Positions 12,601-24,600 of a stretch of 64,000 bases of DNA are shown here, piece after piece. Origin of the DNA: Eudorina sp. 2006-703-Eu-15. Lineage: Eukaryota; Chlorophyta; Chlorophyceae; Chlamydomonadales; Volvocaceae. The notes under the pieces are model-generated. The model was not told where the DNA came from. It worked only from the letters and a program-made list of their open reading frames with translations, and searched no databases. The stretch covers positions 124,001 through 188,000 of the forward strand of contig BDSI01000017.1 of assembly GCA_003117195.1 (NCBI GenBank), given 5' to 3'. Every line of letters starts with the position of its first letter. The stretch's first letter is position 1. A program made the translations under genes and the position numbers.

Positions 12601-15600
12601 CGTACAGGGCGAAGAAGCGCCTGGGCCGCGAGAAGGGGGCGGTGCGCGGGGGAGGAGCGGCGGGTTTGGGTGCGTGGGTGGCGCATGGGGTGGTGCGCCG
12701 TGAGCCCACCCGCGTGTGGCACTGGACTACGACCCGCTTTGGTGCGACCCAGGCTGGAGGGCAGCGGCGCCAGCGGACAGGTGCAAGGCACCTGCACAGC
12801 GCGGCCCAGCCGCGGGCTGCGCGCCACTCCCCCCTCTGTCTCCTCGGGCTCGTTCTGGACTCCTCGTTTTCAACCCCTGCCTCCCTTCCCTTCCCGGCTC
12901 ACTTGCGCAGGTTGTGGTCCGACGCCCGCAGCCCCATCATGAAGCGCCGCTCCAGGTGCAGGAAGTAGTCGTCCGCCTTGCGAGTGTCCGCCCCGTGGCG
13001 CTCGCGCTCCGCATCCGTCAGCCGGTCCATGTCCTGCGGTGGGCAGGTCAGGCCAGGTCAGGTCAGGTCAGGTCAGGCCAGGCAGGTCAGGTCAGGCCAG
13101 GCCCGGTCAGGCTGGTCAGGTCAGGCAAGTGGAGCTGCATTCCCGCAGCAAACGCAATTCGTCCAGCAAGGGCAGCTCGCCCGCAAACGGAGCCCTGCCG
13201 TGAACGGACCCATGGTGCGGCATTGAGTGCTCATGTGCATGGCACGGCGTGTCTGGTGAAGCACCGGGACCCGGAGGGGCAGCTCCGGACACTCTTCCTT
13301 CCTCAGCGCTCCGACACCGGCGGCACGAGAACCTCTCCAAATGCCTCCCACCCGGCCCCACCTCCCAACCACCCACACCCGCACCCCAGCCGCGCAGGAC
13401 CCCATTCGTCCGCACCCCTTGCCCCCCAGTCCCCACGCAGCGGCGCGCGGACGGCCCGAATCCGTACGACCACGAAACCCACCGGCGGCTCCGGCGGCGG
13501 TGTCGCCAGCCTGAGCACCAACGACAGCAGCGTGCTGTCCCAGGCGCGCCGCAGCGCACTGACGCCGCCCGTTGCGCCGCCCCCGTTCGCGCCGGCGGCT
13601 CCCGACCCCGCCGCGCCGCCCTGCTGTTGCTGCTGTTGCTGTTGGGAGCCGATGTGGTCGAAGAGGTTGAGTTTCTCCAGTGCCGCCAGTCGCTGCACCA
13701 TGAGGATGGCCTCCTTGGGCGACAGGATGCCGGTCTGCCCCGGGTAGGGGTTCACCAGCCAGCGCTCCATGACCTGCAGCAGCAGCAGCAGCAAGGGGGG
13801 GAGAGGAGCGAGGAACGAGGCGACGCGCAATAGGCGCGTTGCGGAGCAGCAGCACAGTGACGGCAGCAGCAGCAGCAGCAGCAGTAGCAGCAGCAGTAGC
13901 AGCAGCAGTAGCAGCAGCAGCGGGTCAGGAAAGGAGGAGCCGCCCGGGCAGGGGAACGAATCAGGGCAGACAGCACCCTTGATGCCGCCAGGTCCGCCAT
14001 ACGCCTCTCGGCACCGGCCATTGTGAACTTCGTGATGGCCCGCGGGCCTCGCCGGGCACGGGGCTGAGGGGCCCATCCTCGTGCAGGGCCCCCGCCCCTG
14101 GCCCCGCCCCGACGCCGAGCACTTGGGATGTGGGGTAATGCGCGCCCGGCCCCACCTTCAGCATCTCCAGGAACAGCGACGGCTCCATGTGCCGCGTGTT
14201 CTGCCCCGCCATCAGCCCAATCATGGACGACAGCACCGCCTTGCGCTGCTCGTTGTGGTGCAGCACCCGCGGCGCCAGCAGCCGGATGCAGGCGGCGATC
14301 ACCCAGTACAGGGTGCCGTACTCGGGCTCCTCGGCGTTGGAGGACGCGGACAGCGCGTTGGCGGACGCGCCCGGGCCGCGGCGACCTCCCGGGCCCTGCG
14401 CGCCGGCGGGGGGCGCCATGTTTGCCACCTCGCGGGCGGCCTTTTGGAGCACCTGGGGACAAGGGAGGAAGGAGAGGGGGCCGGGGCGTGGGGGGTCGGG
14501 AAAGGCCGCGCATGAATCGTCGGGTCGAGGCTTGGGCCCCGAAACAATCACACAACCAAAAGCGCCACAGAGAAACGAAAAGCAGGCAATGCGCTGTTTG
14601 CAAGGAAGGCGTACTGTACCGCGTACCTTGCACAGGGGCGGCACGCACTGAAAAATGAAGTTGGCCGACGCCACCCCGTCGAAGGCCTCCAGCAGCGCCA
14701 GCGAGCCGCACAGCCCCACCAGGAGCCGCGGGTCGCCGCCAATGCTGCTGCCGCCGCCGCCGGGCGCGGGCGCCGGCGGTTGGCCTGGCTGGGCCTGCTG
14801 CTGCTGCTGCTGCTGCTCGTTGGTGATGGAGGCCTGGGTGAGGTACCTGGTGATCGCCTCCTCGGCGCGCCGCTGCACCCCGGACAGGGCCGCCACGGAG
14901 TTGGCGACCGGCTGTCCCTGGGGGAAGGGGGGGGAGCGGTCAAGTAGGGACACGGAGGAGCGGGGGGAAAGGGGATTAGGGGTCGGGGTTTGTGGGGCTT
15001 GGGGTGGTCGACAATCGGGCATGTTGTGGGGGCAGGATAAAAGGAATGCAAGCTCCAAACCAATCCCCGGGGGCCGGGACGTGTACTCAGGCTTCCCTCA
15101 GGGCAGGAGAGGGAAGAAGGCGGAAGAAGGTGTAGGCAATGAGCTGGGCACGCGAACCACCCGTTCCGGCTGGAAACATGAGACCCCTGGCTTTCTTGGA
15201 AAGGGTGAGGAGCTGTACGCGATTCACAGACCGCAACTCGCGGGCACTGTGATTGGGGTTGTGGGACACGGCTCAGACAGGTGAGCCGGAGGCGGGACGG
15301 GCGGGTAGGGCCGGCAGGTCGCGCGATGGTTACGCCGCCGCACAGTGCAGTATCATCAATGTCGCCCTGCGGTGGGAGACGGTCACCAAAAACGACCGCC
15401 CAACGGTTGCCTGGCCAGCGCGACCCTATCCCCACACTCGCGGCGGATTCCGACAGGCGGCTCGGCCCGCCATCACCGGCCACACCTGCTGCGCCAGTGC
15501 CGGCGCCGCCGCCAGCTTGCTGTGCAGCAGCCGCAGCACCTCCCCCAGCTCCGCCGCGTTCCGCCGGTTGCGGGACTGCAGACACGGCTCCACCAGCGCC

Positions 15601-18600
15601 GCCAGTGCGCCCGTGTTGACCATCAGCACCGGCAGCGGCTGCACCTCCACCAGCGCCCGGCACACCTGCAGCCCCAGGGCGAGGTGAGGAGGGTCCGGGG
15701 GCACGGCGGCGGCGGCGCCGCCGCCGCCGCCAGAGGCTGCCGCGGCCTGCTTGGCGGCTGCCGCCTGCTTGGCGGGGTCCACCGGCTGGCTGAGGAGGCG
15801 CTCCAGAACGGACAGCTTCACAATGGTCTGCGGGGCGGCAGCGGAGAGCGGCAGAGTGACGCAGGGGAGGGGAGGGGAGGGGAGCAGCAGCGGGGGCGGC
15901 GAGCCGAAGCGCGGGATCAAGGCCGTCGAGCGCACGGGCAAGATGCGGACGTAAAGGAGATGGTGGATGGGCTCGCGACGATGTGCCGGAATGCGGCGCC
16001 CACGGGGAGCGCCATGAATGCGGGGACGCGAACAGGACTGGCATGTATCGGCTCAAGGCGGGGTGGCGGGCGGGGCAAGACACAGCCCCTTCGCCCACAC
16101 ACGAGCAAGCGCTCCGCCTTACGTACTCCTCCCACCCGGCCCTGCGCGGTCTCAACAGCATATGCTTGGCCCCCCCTCACGACAAGGAGCCACCAGCGTC
16201 CGCCCTCCATCCGGCCCTCCCCTCACCCTCCCTGGCTCGACTCACCCCTGGCCACAGCCTCAGCGCCTGCAGGAGCACCTGCATGCCGTACCCCTGCTGC
16301 AGCGACGCCTCGTCCTCCTTGACGCTGTCCGGCGTCACCAGCACGAAGCGCGTCAGGAAGTTGATGAGCAGGTCCTCCATCATCAAGTTGGGCCGGAAGT
16401 CGTCATCCGCTGCGGCACCCGTGACAGCCGTACTCCCCGGCGACAGCGGCCCCACGCTAGGGCCCCCCGGCCTGAGGTTGCCGGACGACACGCTGTGCGT
16501 CATGCCGGGGGCGCCCTGCCCGCCAGCGGCTGCCGCCGCGGGTGCCGCGTCCGTCATGGCGACGTCGCCGCCGCCGCCTGCCGGCGGCGACCCGGCGGTG
16601 CCGCCATCGGTCCGCGCCGCCTTCGGCGGCGAGGGGTTGATCCCGGAGCCATCGCCGCTGGCCGCGCCCCCTCCCGAAGTGTCCCCTCCCGCCGCGTCCC
16701 CACCCGCGCCGCCTTCGGTGCCCTCCTCCCGCGGCCGTTTGTGGCTCGCCGCCGCTGCGGCCGGCGCCGCCAGCGCGGCGGCGGCTGCCGCCGCCTGCTC
16801 CTGGCGCTGGCGCTCCCAGCCCACCACCAGCTTGGCGAGGTCCAGCGCCAGGCGGCGGTACTCGGCCGTGCCGCCCTGCTGAAGTTCGACAGCGAGGGGA
16901 CCCCGTGTTGACGGGACACTGAAAGGGAAATCTCGCAAATGACTAGCCAGCTACTCAACCGACCAGCTAGCTACCTTGCGAGGTAGCCCAGCCACCGAGC
17001 GGTTCCCTTCCCTGCACAACGCTGGCATGTGCTGGCAGAGGAGCGCAGGGACCGCGGGGGCCGGGTGGCAGCTTTCCCTGGGGCAGGGCACCCCAGGGTG
17101 ACCTAGCGATGAAGTTCAGGTAGCAGCAGCAGCAGCACCGCTGCTGATGGACCTCCCCCTCGCCCGAGACCTCCCACTCCCACTGCCGCATCTCCGTGCT
17201 CCTCCTTCTGACTCACATTACGGCGCCCTGCTTTCATCCTCGCGCCTGCTCCCCTCCCCCCTTTTCACCCCCCGCCCCCGCTACCCCTTTCTTAACCCCT
17301 CCCCAGCCCCGTACCTGCAGTCCCAGCTTGTTGAGCGTGTGCACCATCTGCCCCACGAACTGGCCGCGGGAGGGGTAGAACAGATCCGCGTGGCGCAGCA
17401 CCAGCTGCCAGATGTGCACCACGTTGGCCAGGCTGTGCGCCTCCTCCGTCAGCACCTGCGGACGGGTGTGGAGAAGGGGACAACACCGGCCGCGGCTCAG
17501 GGTTGCGGAATCCGGGATCCGGACGTGGGTTTCAGGGTGTGCGGCACCGGATTCCCGCACCGAAGACAGCAAGCGCGATATGGTCATATGAACATATCCG
17601 GCCGCGGCTGCCGCACAACGTGTGGCTGCGGCTCAGCGCGGCCACGCCGTGGGGCGGGCCGGGGCGGGGCGAGGGAGTATCCTCGATCTGCGGGCGCGAT
17701 GGCCGCCCCCGAAGGCCCCCCCGACTGGAGATACGCGCCGCTTGTACCCGCACCCCGCAACCCTACTCCGCCCCGGCGGCGGTCCCCCCCATGCCACCCC
17801 ATGATCCCATCTCAGCTGGCCGCACCCACCTTCTTGGTGTAGCGCACCCACAGGCTGAACTTGTTCTCCGAGGAGCGCTGCACCTTCTCGTTGAGGGTGG
17901 GCACCAGCACGTCCAGCGCCTCCTTGATCAGCGCCTTCTTGGTGTCCGGCTGGTTGGCCTTGAGCAGCGCCACGAACACCTGCGCGGCGGAGGGGGTGAT
18001 CAAGTGCTTACGGTAGCAAAGCAACCCGCCCGGTCCAAACCGTGCGGTGTGCATCTGTGGGTTTGTGAGTTTGGGTGGCTGCCTCCTTTGACAAGTAGGG
18101 GCGGTGCGCGAGTTCCGGACGGGGCCACCCAAGCCACCCCTGCACAGGGTCAACTTGGGATGCGTGGGGCTGGGTTGACTTGATTTGGATTGGCGGCGGG
18201 ACGCCGATCAAGCCTCCATGATGACACAAGGCGACGCGACGCGGCACAACACTGTACTTAAGAATTCGAAAACGCGCCAAACCGCGGGAAACGGGGGTCG
18301 CGCTGAACCCATGCCGAGTCGGGTCGGGTCTCGTCCACTGGCGCAGCTGGGAGCGGACCGCGAGGGTCGGGGACCTCCGGGAGGTTGCCGTACGACAAAC
18401 GACACGATACGGAATGTACGGCAGGGGAAGGTACCTACCTGCAGCATGATCTTCTCGGGCGCCTGGAAGTTCTTGAGGAAGTATGCCACGTTGACGAAGG
18501 CGTACGACTTGGTGACGCTGTCCTCCTTCTTCAGGTAGTTCCACCCGAACTTGATCAGCTCCTTCTTGCGCTTCTCCAGCAGCCCCGGCGAGTACTTGAA

Positions 18601-21600
18601 CAGCTGGGTGCACAGGTGCAGCAGCTCGATGCGCAGAGACTCCAGGGCGTTGCTGTCACCTAGGGAGGTGCAGATGACCGGCAGGGGTCGGGGGGTGGAC
18701 ACGACGAGAGGTTCACAGGCGTTAGCTGGTAGGCAGTGGCAGGAGAATCGCTGCATTGAGGTCCGCTGGGAGCAAGGCACGGTGGTGTTTTGTGGGGTTG
18801 ACAGGAGCTGTCAAGACCGGGTCAAATAGCAAGCTGGCGTTTGAGAGAAACCTGGTGGATGCAACGTCAGCCGACGTCACGTGTCCGCGAGGAAGGCGGG
18901 TAGGGTATAGGAAACTTGCAGGACTTTGACAAAAGTGCGTTGACGGCCGACTGCAAAGCAGAGACCCCAATGAGAATTTGACAGCGGCGGGTGGCTGTCG
19001 CGAATTGGCAGGGAGCCGAGGGGGAGGCCAAGCACCCGCGCAAGCAGCAAAACAGTGGACCATGCTCCATGTGAGATGCGGCGTGCCTCTCGCCCTTCCC
19101 CCCTACTGCCCTGCATTGTTATGTCTCGCATGACGCCGAGTGCGTCAACAACCCCACATCAACCCTCGCCGCAGATCTTACCCCACCCTCCCCGGCCAGC
19201 CCACCCCGCACCTTGCCCGCTGCTCGACTTGCCCTCCACGGGGTCCAGCAGGTCCACCATCACCGCCTCCGCCAGCTGCTCCCCGACCACCTCCCGCTCG
19301 CCCTTCTCCAGCGACTCCACCAACATGGGCGTCACCAGCACCTGAGGAGGGGGAGGGGAAACAGACCACCCCCGCGATATGCCGAGTCAGGCTGAGCCGA
19401 GCCACGGACCCTCGAAACTGGCGCCCAACCAGGAAATCCCCCACCCCGGGGAGGATAGGCGGGTCCGGTGCGTGGTGACCAGGAGAGGCCATCCTGGCGC
19501 TCGAGGGAGCACCCTGATGTCGTTGGCGGGGGTCTACAGAGCTGCGCCAACGCGTCCCCTACGGGTGCAGGTGTCTGCGTGCGCAGTCCATGGTGGGTAC
19601 TGCGGGTGCGGGGCTTCCGTGGAGCTATCTGGGCCCGTCAGTGGGCGGGCCCCCCGGGTTCGTTCTTCGGGTTTATTTCCTTTTTCACTTTAACCCCCGC
19701 CCCCGGATGGGGGCCTGGGTCCTCCACTTGTAACCACCAACAGCCGCGCGTCGATACACGCACACACGCACACTCTGGTTTGGGTCCGGGTCGGGTCGGG
19801 TTTCGATGCGAAGCACACCCAGACACGGTCACGCACCTGCAGGATCCGCTCCAGGTGCTCCTGCGGCAGCTTGCCCACCTTGAACACCTCCACGTACTTG
19901 GCCAGCACCGCGCGCTTCTCCGCCGGGGAGTACTGCGCGGCGACCACGTTGCGGCAGAAAGTCTCGATGAAGCCGTAGTCCACGGAGCTCCGGTGCTGGG
20001 CAGGCGGGGCGGTGGCGGGGCGGGCGGCGTTGGAGGGTGCGAAGGGCACTTGGAAGGTACACGGGCCAGGTACAACTAGGCGGCTGCGGGACGCGGAGGG
20101 GTGCTGTGATAATCACTTGCGGCTGTATGGGCCGCGGCGCCACTTTGCCCCATCACGCAACACCGCCTCCGTAGGGCCTTGCTCCGAAAAGGGAAACGTT
20201 GAGCTGTAATGCATCGCCGGATGGCCAACTAACAACCAACCGACACTGTCTGTCTGAGAACCCCTTACTCACCAAGTACACCGAGATGACGTCGAAGAGT
20301 GGCATCACCTCCTCCCGGCGCTCCCGTACATACGACAACACGCACTTGGCCAGCCGCTTGCTCTCCAGCAGCTGCTCCCGGCCGATGGACATGACGTTGG
20401 CCCACAGGGTCGCGAGCTGCTGCTGCTGCTGCTGGGCCGCCGCGGCGCCCACGGCCGGCGAGAGCGGCGGCCCCAGCGCGGCGGCCTCCTCCGCCAGGCG
20501 GGCGGCGCGGTGGGGGCTGTACCAGCGCTCCATGATGGCCGCCATGATGCGCGGCTGGGAGGGCAACCAGGCGGGCAGCAGCTTGGAGATGACCCGCACC
20601 AGGTGCACCGAGTGGAAGGCGACCATGGGGTGGGCGGGCGCCGGAGGGGGAACTGAGGGCGGGGGGGGGGCGGCGGCGGGGCGGAGGGGAGGGGAGCGAC
20701 AGGGGACGCCGGGGACGGCAGCGGAGCACGGAGGCTTGAGAACGGGAAACAAACGGAAACAAGCAGCCACGATGCAAGTACCTTACAACAACCGCCAAAG
20801 ATAGACATCGTTGCCTACCCGTTGCCCCTCTCTCCCTCCTTTCCTAACCCGCTCTCCTAACCCTGGAGTGGCCTGGCGAACCCCGGCCCTCACCCGAGCC
20901 CTCCGGCAGCACCGCCGCCGGGTGCGGCGGGTCGTACTGCAGCAGCAGCGCCAGCAGCCGGTCGGTGGAGCCCGCCACCGCGTCCAGCAGCGGCCGACCC
21001 GTGGGGCTGCGGACGATGTCCAGCAGGCGCGAGAAGTACGAGGGCTTGTCCAGGCGGGAGGGGTCCAGGAAGTAAGCCGCCGCCTCGTTAGGGTATTTGA
21101 CCAGGAAGCGGGTCAGCGGGCCCCGGTACGGCGACGTCATCACGTGGGGTACGGGCACCGGCAGGTTGAGCGCAGGCAGCTTCTCCTCCAACTGGATGGT
21201 CAGGATGACGAGCCCGGGCTTGGCGGCCGCCGCCTCCGGCGGCGGCGGCTGCGCCGCCGCCGCCAGCGGCTTGCCGTCGGGGCCTACGGCCCCGGCGGCG
21301 GCGGGCTGGCCCGCCGCGTCCGCGGCCGGCGGCGCCGCCGGCGGCGTCTGGGTCTCCAGGAACTTGACGGCGGATCGGGGCAGCAGGTGGTAGAGGTCCA
21401 GGACCAGGGAGGCGACGAGCGCCTCCTCGCCGGGCTTCCACAGCCCCTGCCCCGTGAGCTGCTTCTCGGGGTTGAGCCAGTTTTTGAGGTGCTCCAGCAG
21501 CTTGTCGCCCAGGGTCAGGTTGAACCAGTCGCTCAGCAGCTCCAGCAGGCGGGCCAGGCCCTGGGCGTCAGAGGGGGGAACGAAAGGGAGCAGACCGGGT

Positions 21601-24600
21601 GCTGGGTTGGGGGGTGGGCATGGCGCTCAGGAGAGGTGGAAGGCCCCGCGGACGCTTGGTTTTGATGAGGCAAATTACGGCAGCAGGCAGCTGCGGCTCC
21701 TCGCTTTGATGTCGGCTGCGTGCGCTGCATTTGCCCCGACTCGTAATCACATGATCAAGGCGCACGGAGTAGCACATCACAGCACAGCACACCGCAGCAA
21801 CGAGTCCCAACTACTCCGCAGCATCCCGCAGCCCCTGCTACCACTGATACCAGCGACCCATACCGTTGCACCACACGACCCAGGGACTATGTGTGCGGTC
21901 CGCCGAGGCCCTCTCCCCCCTCCCATCGAGGGGCACCATATCCTCACCTGCAGCATGGCGGGGTGCAGCTTCTGGTAGGTTCCCAGGTTCTGGAGCAGCG
22001 GCCGCAGGCTGTTCTGCAGCAGCTCCTTGGGCAGCTTCTGGTGGCTGACGATGAGCTGCAGGCCGGTGCGCGCCACCGAGTGGATGTCCAGGGCGGGGCA
22101 GGTGAGGTTCTTGAAGAACATTGCGGTGATGCTTTCTCGCAGCTGCCGCAGGTCGGGTCGGTCGCGGAACTCCTCCCAACCCCACACTGCGATGGGATGG
22201 GACGGGACGGGGCCGAGGACCGACGGGGGGATCGCAACGAGGCGGGTGGAGTCAACAGCGGTGAGGGCGCCAAAAGGATGGGGGAGCGCACGGGCGGCGA
22301 TAAGTGGAACAACGATGGGTTGGGGATAGGGACTTCGGTGCAGTCCGCCAGCTGCGACTCTTCCGGGTGCTTTGCGTGCGCCGGGCGGCGGCTGCTCTGC
22401 GCATTGCCTGGTCCGCTCCATTACCCAACAGCGAAACTCATCTGTCCAACCCTGTGTACACCCACCCTGTCACCTCCGATGCCTCCCCAGGGGATCCCCC
22501 AGGACGGGCGAGTCTCTGTGATGTGACCGCACCGGCTAGACCACCTCCCCTCCCTCCCCCAAGGCCAACACGGATTCTTGCTCTGCAGCGCAGAAAATCG
22601 TTGCCTACCAGTTCGCTATATCCCCCAACGCCCTAAGGCCCACCCACCCTCCCACCCGCAACCCTGACAACACGTCAGGGTTTTAGGGTTTCGGCTCCTT
22701 CCCCATCACCCTGGATATGCATGTGTTTCGCATCATCTCCCACACACCCCCGCCCAACCCGCCGAATTCCCCACCCACTCACACGCGCACAGCAGCTGCA
22801 TGCACGCCACCCGCAGCCGCTGCAGCGCGTCCAGCGTCACGTTGCGGGGCCCGGGGCCGCCCTTGCCGCCCGCGAAGGGGCCCACCACCGCGCCCAGCCC
22901 CGCCGGCTCGTCCTTCTGGGTCAGCCGCTGCGCCAGCGCCGCCTCGTCCTTCTCCGCGATCATGAGCGCCTCGTGGGCGAGCGCCTGCATCTGCTCACTG
23001 AGCGGCAGTGCGGGCGGCTGCTGCCGGGTGACGACGGTCAGCGCCTGCACCTGGCTGATGGTCACCTCCACGTTCTGTCCGGAGGCGGGGAGAGCGGCGG
23101 GAGGGCGAGGGCGGCGGTAGGGGCAGGTGAACGGGAAGTCGGGGCACCAAGCGGCGGGGCGCAGTCTGGTGGTGGTGGTGGGGGGTTGGCGACTGGTTTG
23201 TTCTAATTTGTACTTTTCACAATTTGAATACAATTTCAAGTAGGTATCGCTTTAGCTTCAGTTGGCACCACGTGGTACACCGCCGATGACTGGCGCATGC
23301 GGGGACCCAAAACGAGCGCGTGGAACGCGGGTGACAAGCGCCGGGTTGGGCAGGTCGGTGTATTGACTAGCGACGGCGCAAGTCCGCATTCCGCGCCGCG
23401 CTCCGGTATCTGACGCGCCTGCCAGCATACAGATACATACATCTTCAGGCCCGACGGCCGCCCCAAGACTCAATCTGCCCCCCTCATGTCCCGCCATGCC
23501 CCCCGCCCCGTCCTCCATGGCCCTCCGTACCTTGATGGGCATCAGCCGGCGGGACTGCCAGGGCGGGCTCATCGCCTGCAGCGCGGGCGTCAGGTAGGAG
23601 GAGACGGTGCGGCCCGCCGCCGCCGCCAGCGCCCCGAGCGCCGTCTCCGCCGCGGAGCGCACCCAGCGGGGCAGTCCCGGACCCACCATCGCCTGCACCA
23701 GGACGTCCGCCATGGCGTCCAGCGCGGCGGTCGGGCACACCACCACCAGTGGGGGGGCTGCTTCGACGGGGGCCACCGGCACGGCGGCCGGTGCGGCCTC
23801 CGCGACGGGTGCGGCGGCCTCCGCAACGGGTGCCGCGGCCTCAGCTGTGGGTGCGGCGGCCTCAGCCGGAGGCCCTGCGGGCTCCCTGGGCGAGGTTTCG
23901 TTGGACTGGCCGTCGACGGGTGCCGCGGCGGCTGCGGGCGCGGCTGACGCGGCGCCGGGCGCGTTGGCAGCGGCTTGAGATGCCTCCGTGGTGCTCCCCG
24001 CAACCGGCGCTGTGGAACTCCCAGCGCCGGCACCGGCGTCCCCAGCGGCGCTCTCCTGCGGCCCCGCGGGCTGCGCAGCCACAGAGGACGCTGACGGCGC
24101 AGGCGCGGGCCCCGACGGCGGCGCCGCCGCCGTCGCTGTCGCGGCGGTACCGGCCCCGCTCTTCCGCGGCGCCGGAGGCGGCGCCGCCGCCGCTGCGGCC
24201 GCCGCCGGTGGGGCGGCCGGAGGGGCCGGCTCCACCGGCTTCTCCCTCCCGTAGATCACCTTGTGGAGGAGCTCCGCCATGGTTGCCTCCACCGCCTCCC
24301 GTTCCACGCGACAGTACTCGGGCAGCCAGCGCACCACATTGATCAGCGCGCGCAGCCCCGGCACCGCCCAGGCGCGCAGGTACGCGGCTGGCAGCCTCGG
24401 CACCAGCATCCGCAGCGCCGCGGCGCCCGATATGCGGCCCTGCCACGTGTCCTCGTGGCAGCACTGCAGCATGCGTGGCATCAGGTCATCGATGACCCCC
24501 GGCAGGCCGTGGCTCAGCGCCTTGTCGGCGCCGCCAGGGCCGGCAGCCGCGGCACCACCCCCGGGTGCTGCGGTCTCCCCGGGCGCCGTGGGCTCCCCGG

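Larger units (their letters stand above)
10256..16878 (-). other. TRRAP: TRRAP exons 21-31, solenoid up to the FAT border
   Basis: Exon calls: 16878-16246, 15827-15486, 14917-14627, 14452-14156, 13773-13483, 13033-12903, 12620-12500, 12132-11823, 11444-11037, 10885-10758 and 10339-10256. Exon 21 contains a large acidic/Gly-Ala linker with a basic HKRPREEG patch, at the place where human TRRAP carries its NLS-containing linker. Exon 27 has the IMIQDWEAMSNTFWLK segment typical of the family. Exons 23, 25 and 28 carry polyglutamine runs. Exon 29 contains VVKEEPRDG, at the position of the sumoylation-like VKQEPRE stretch of human TRRAP; that correspondence is an inference from order and similarity. 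Confidence 0.85.
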
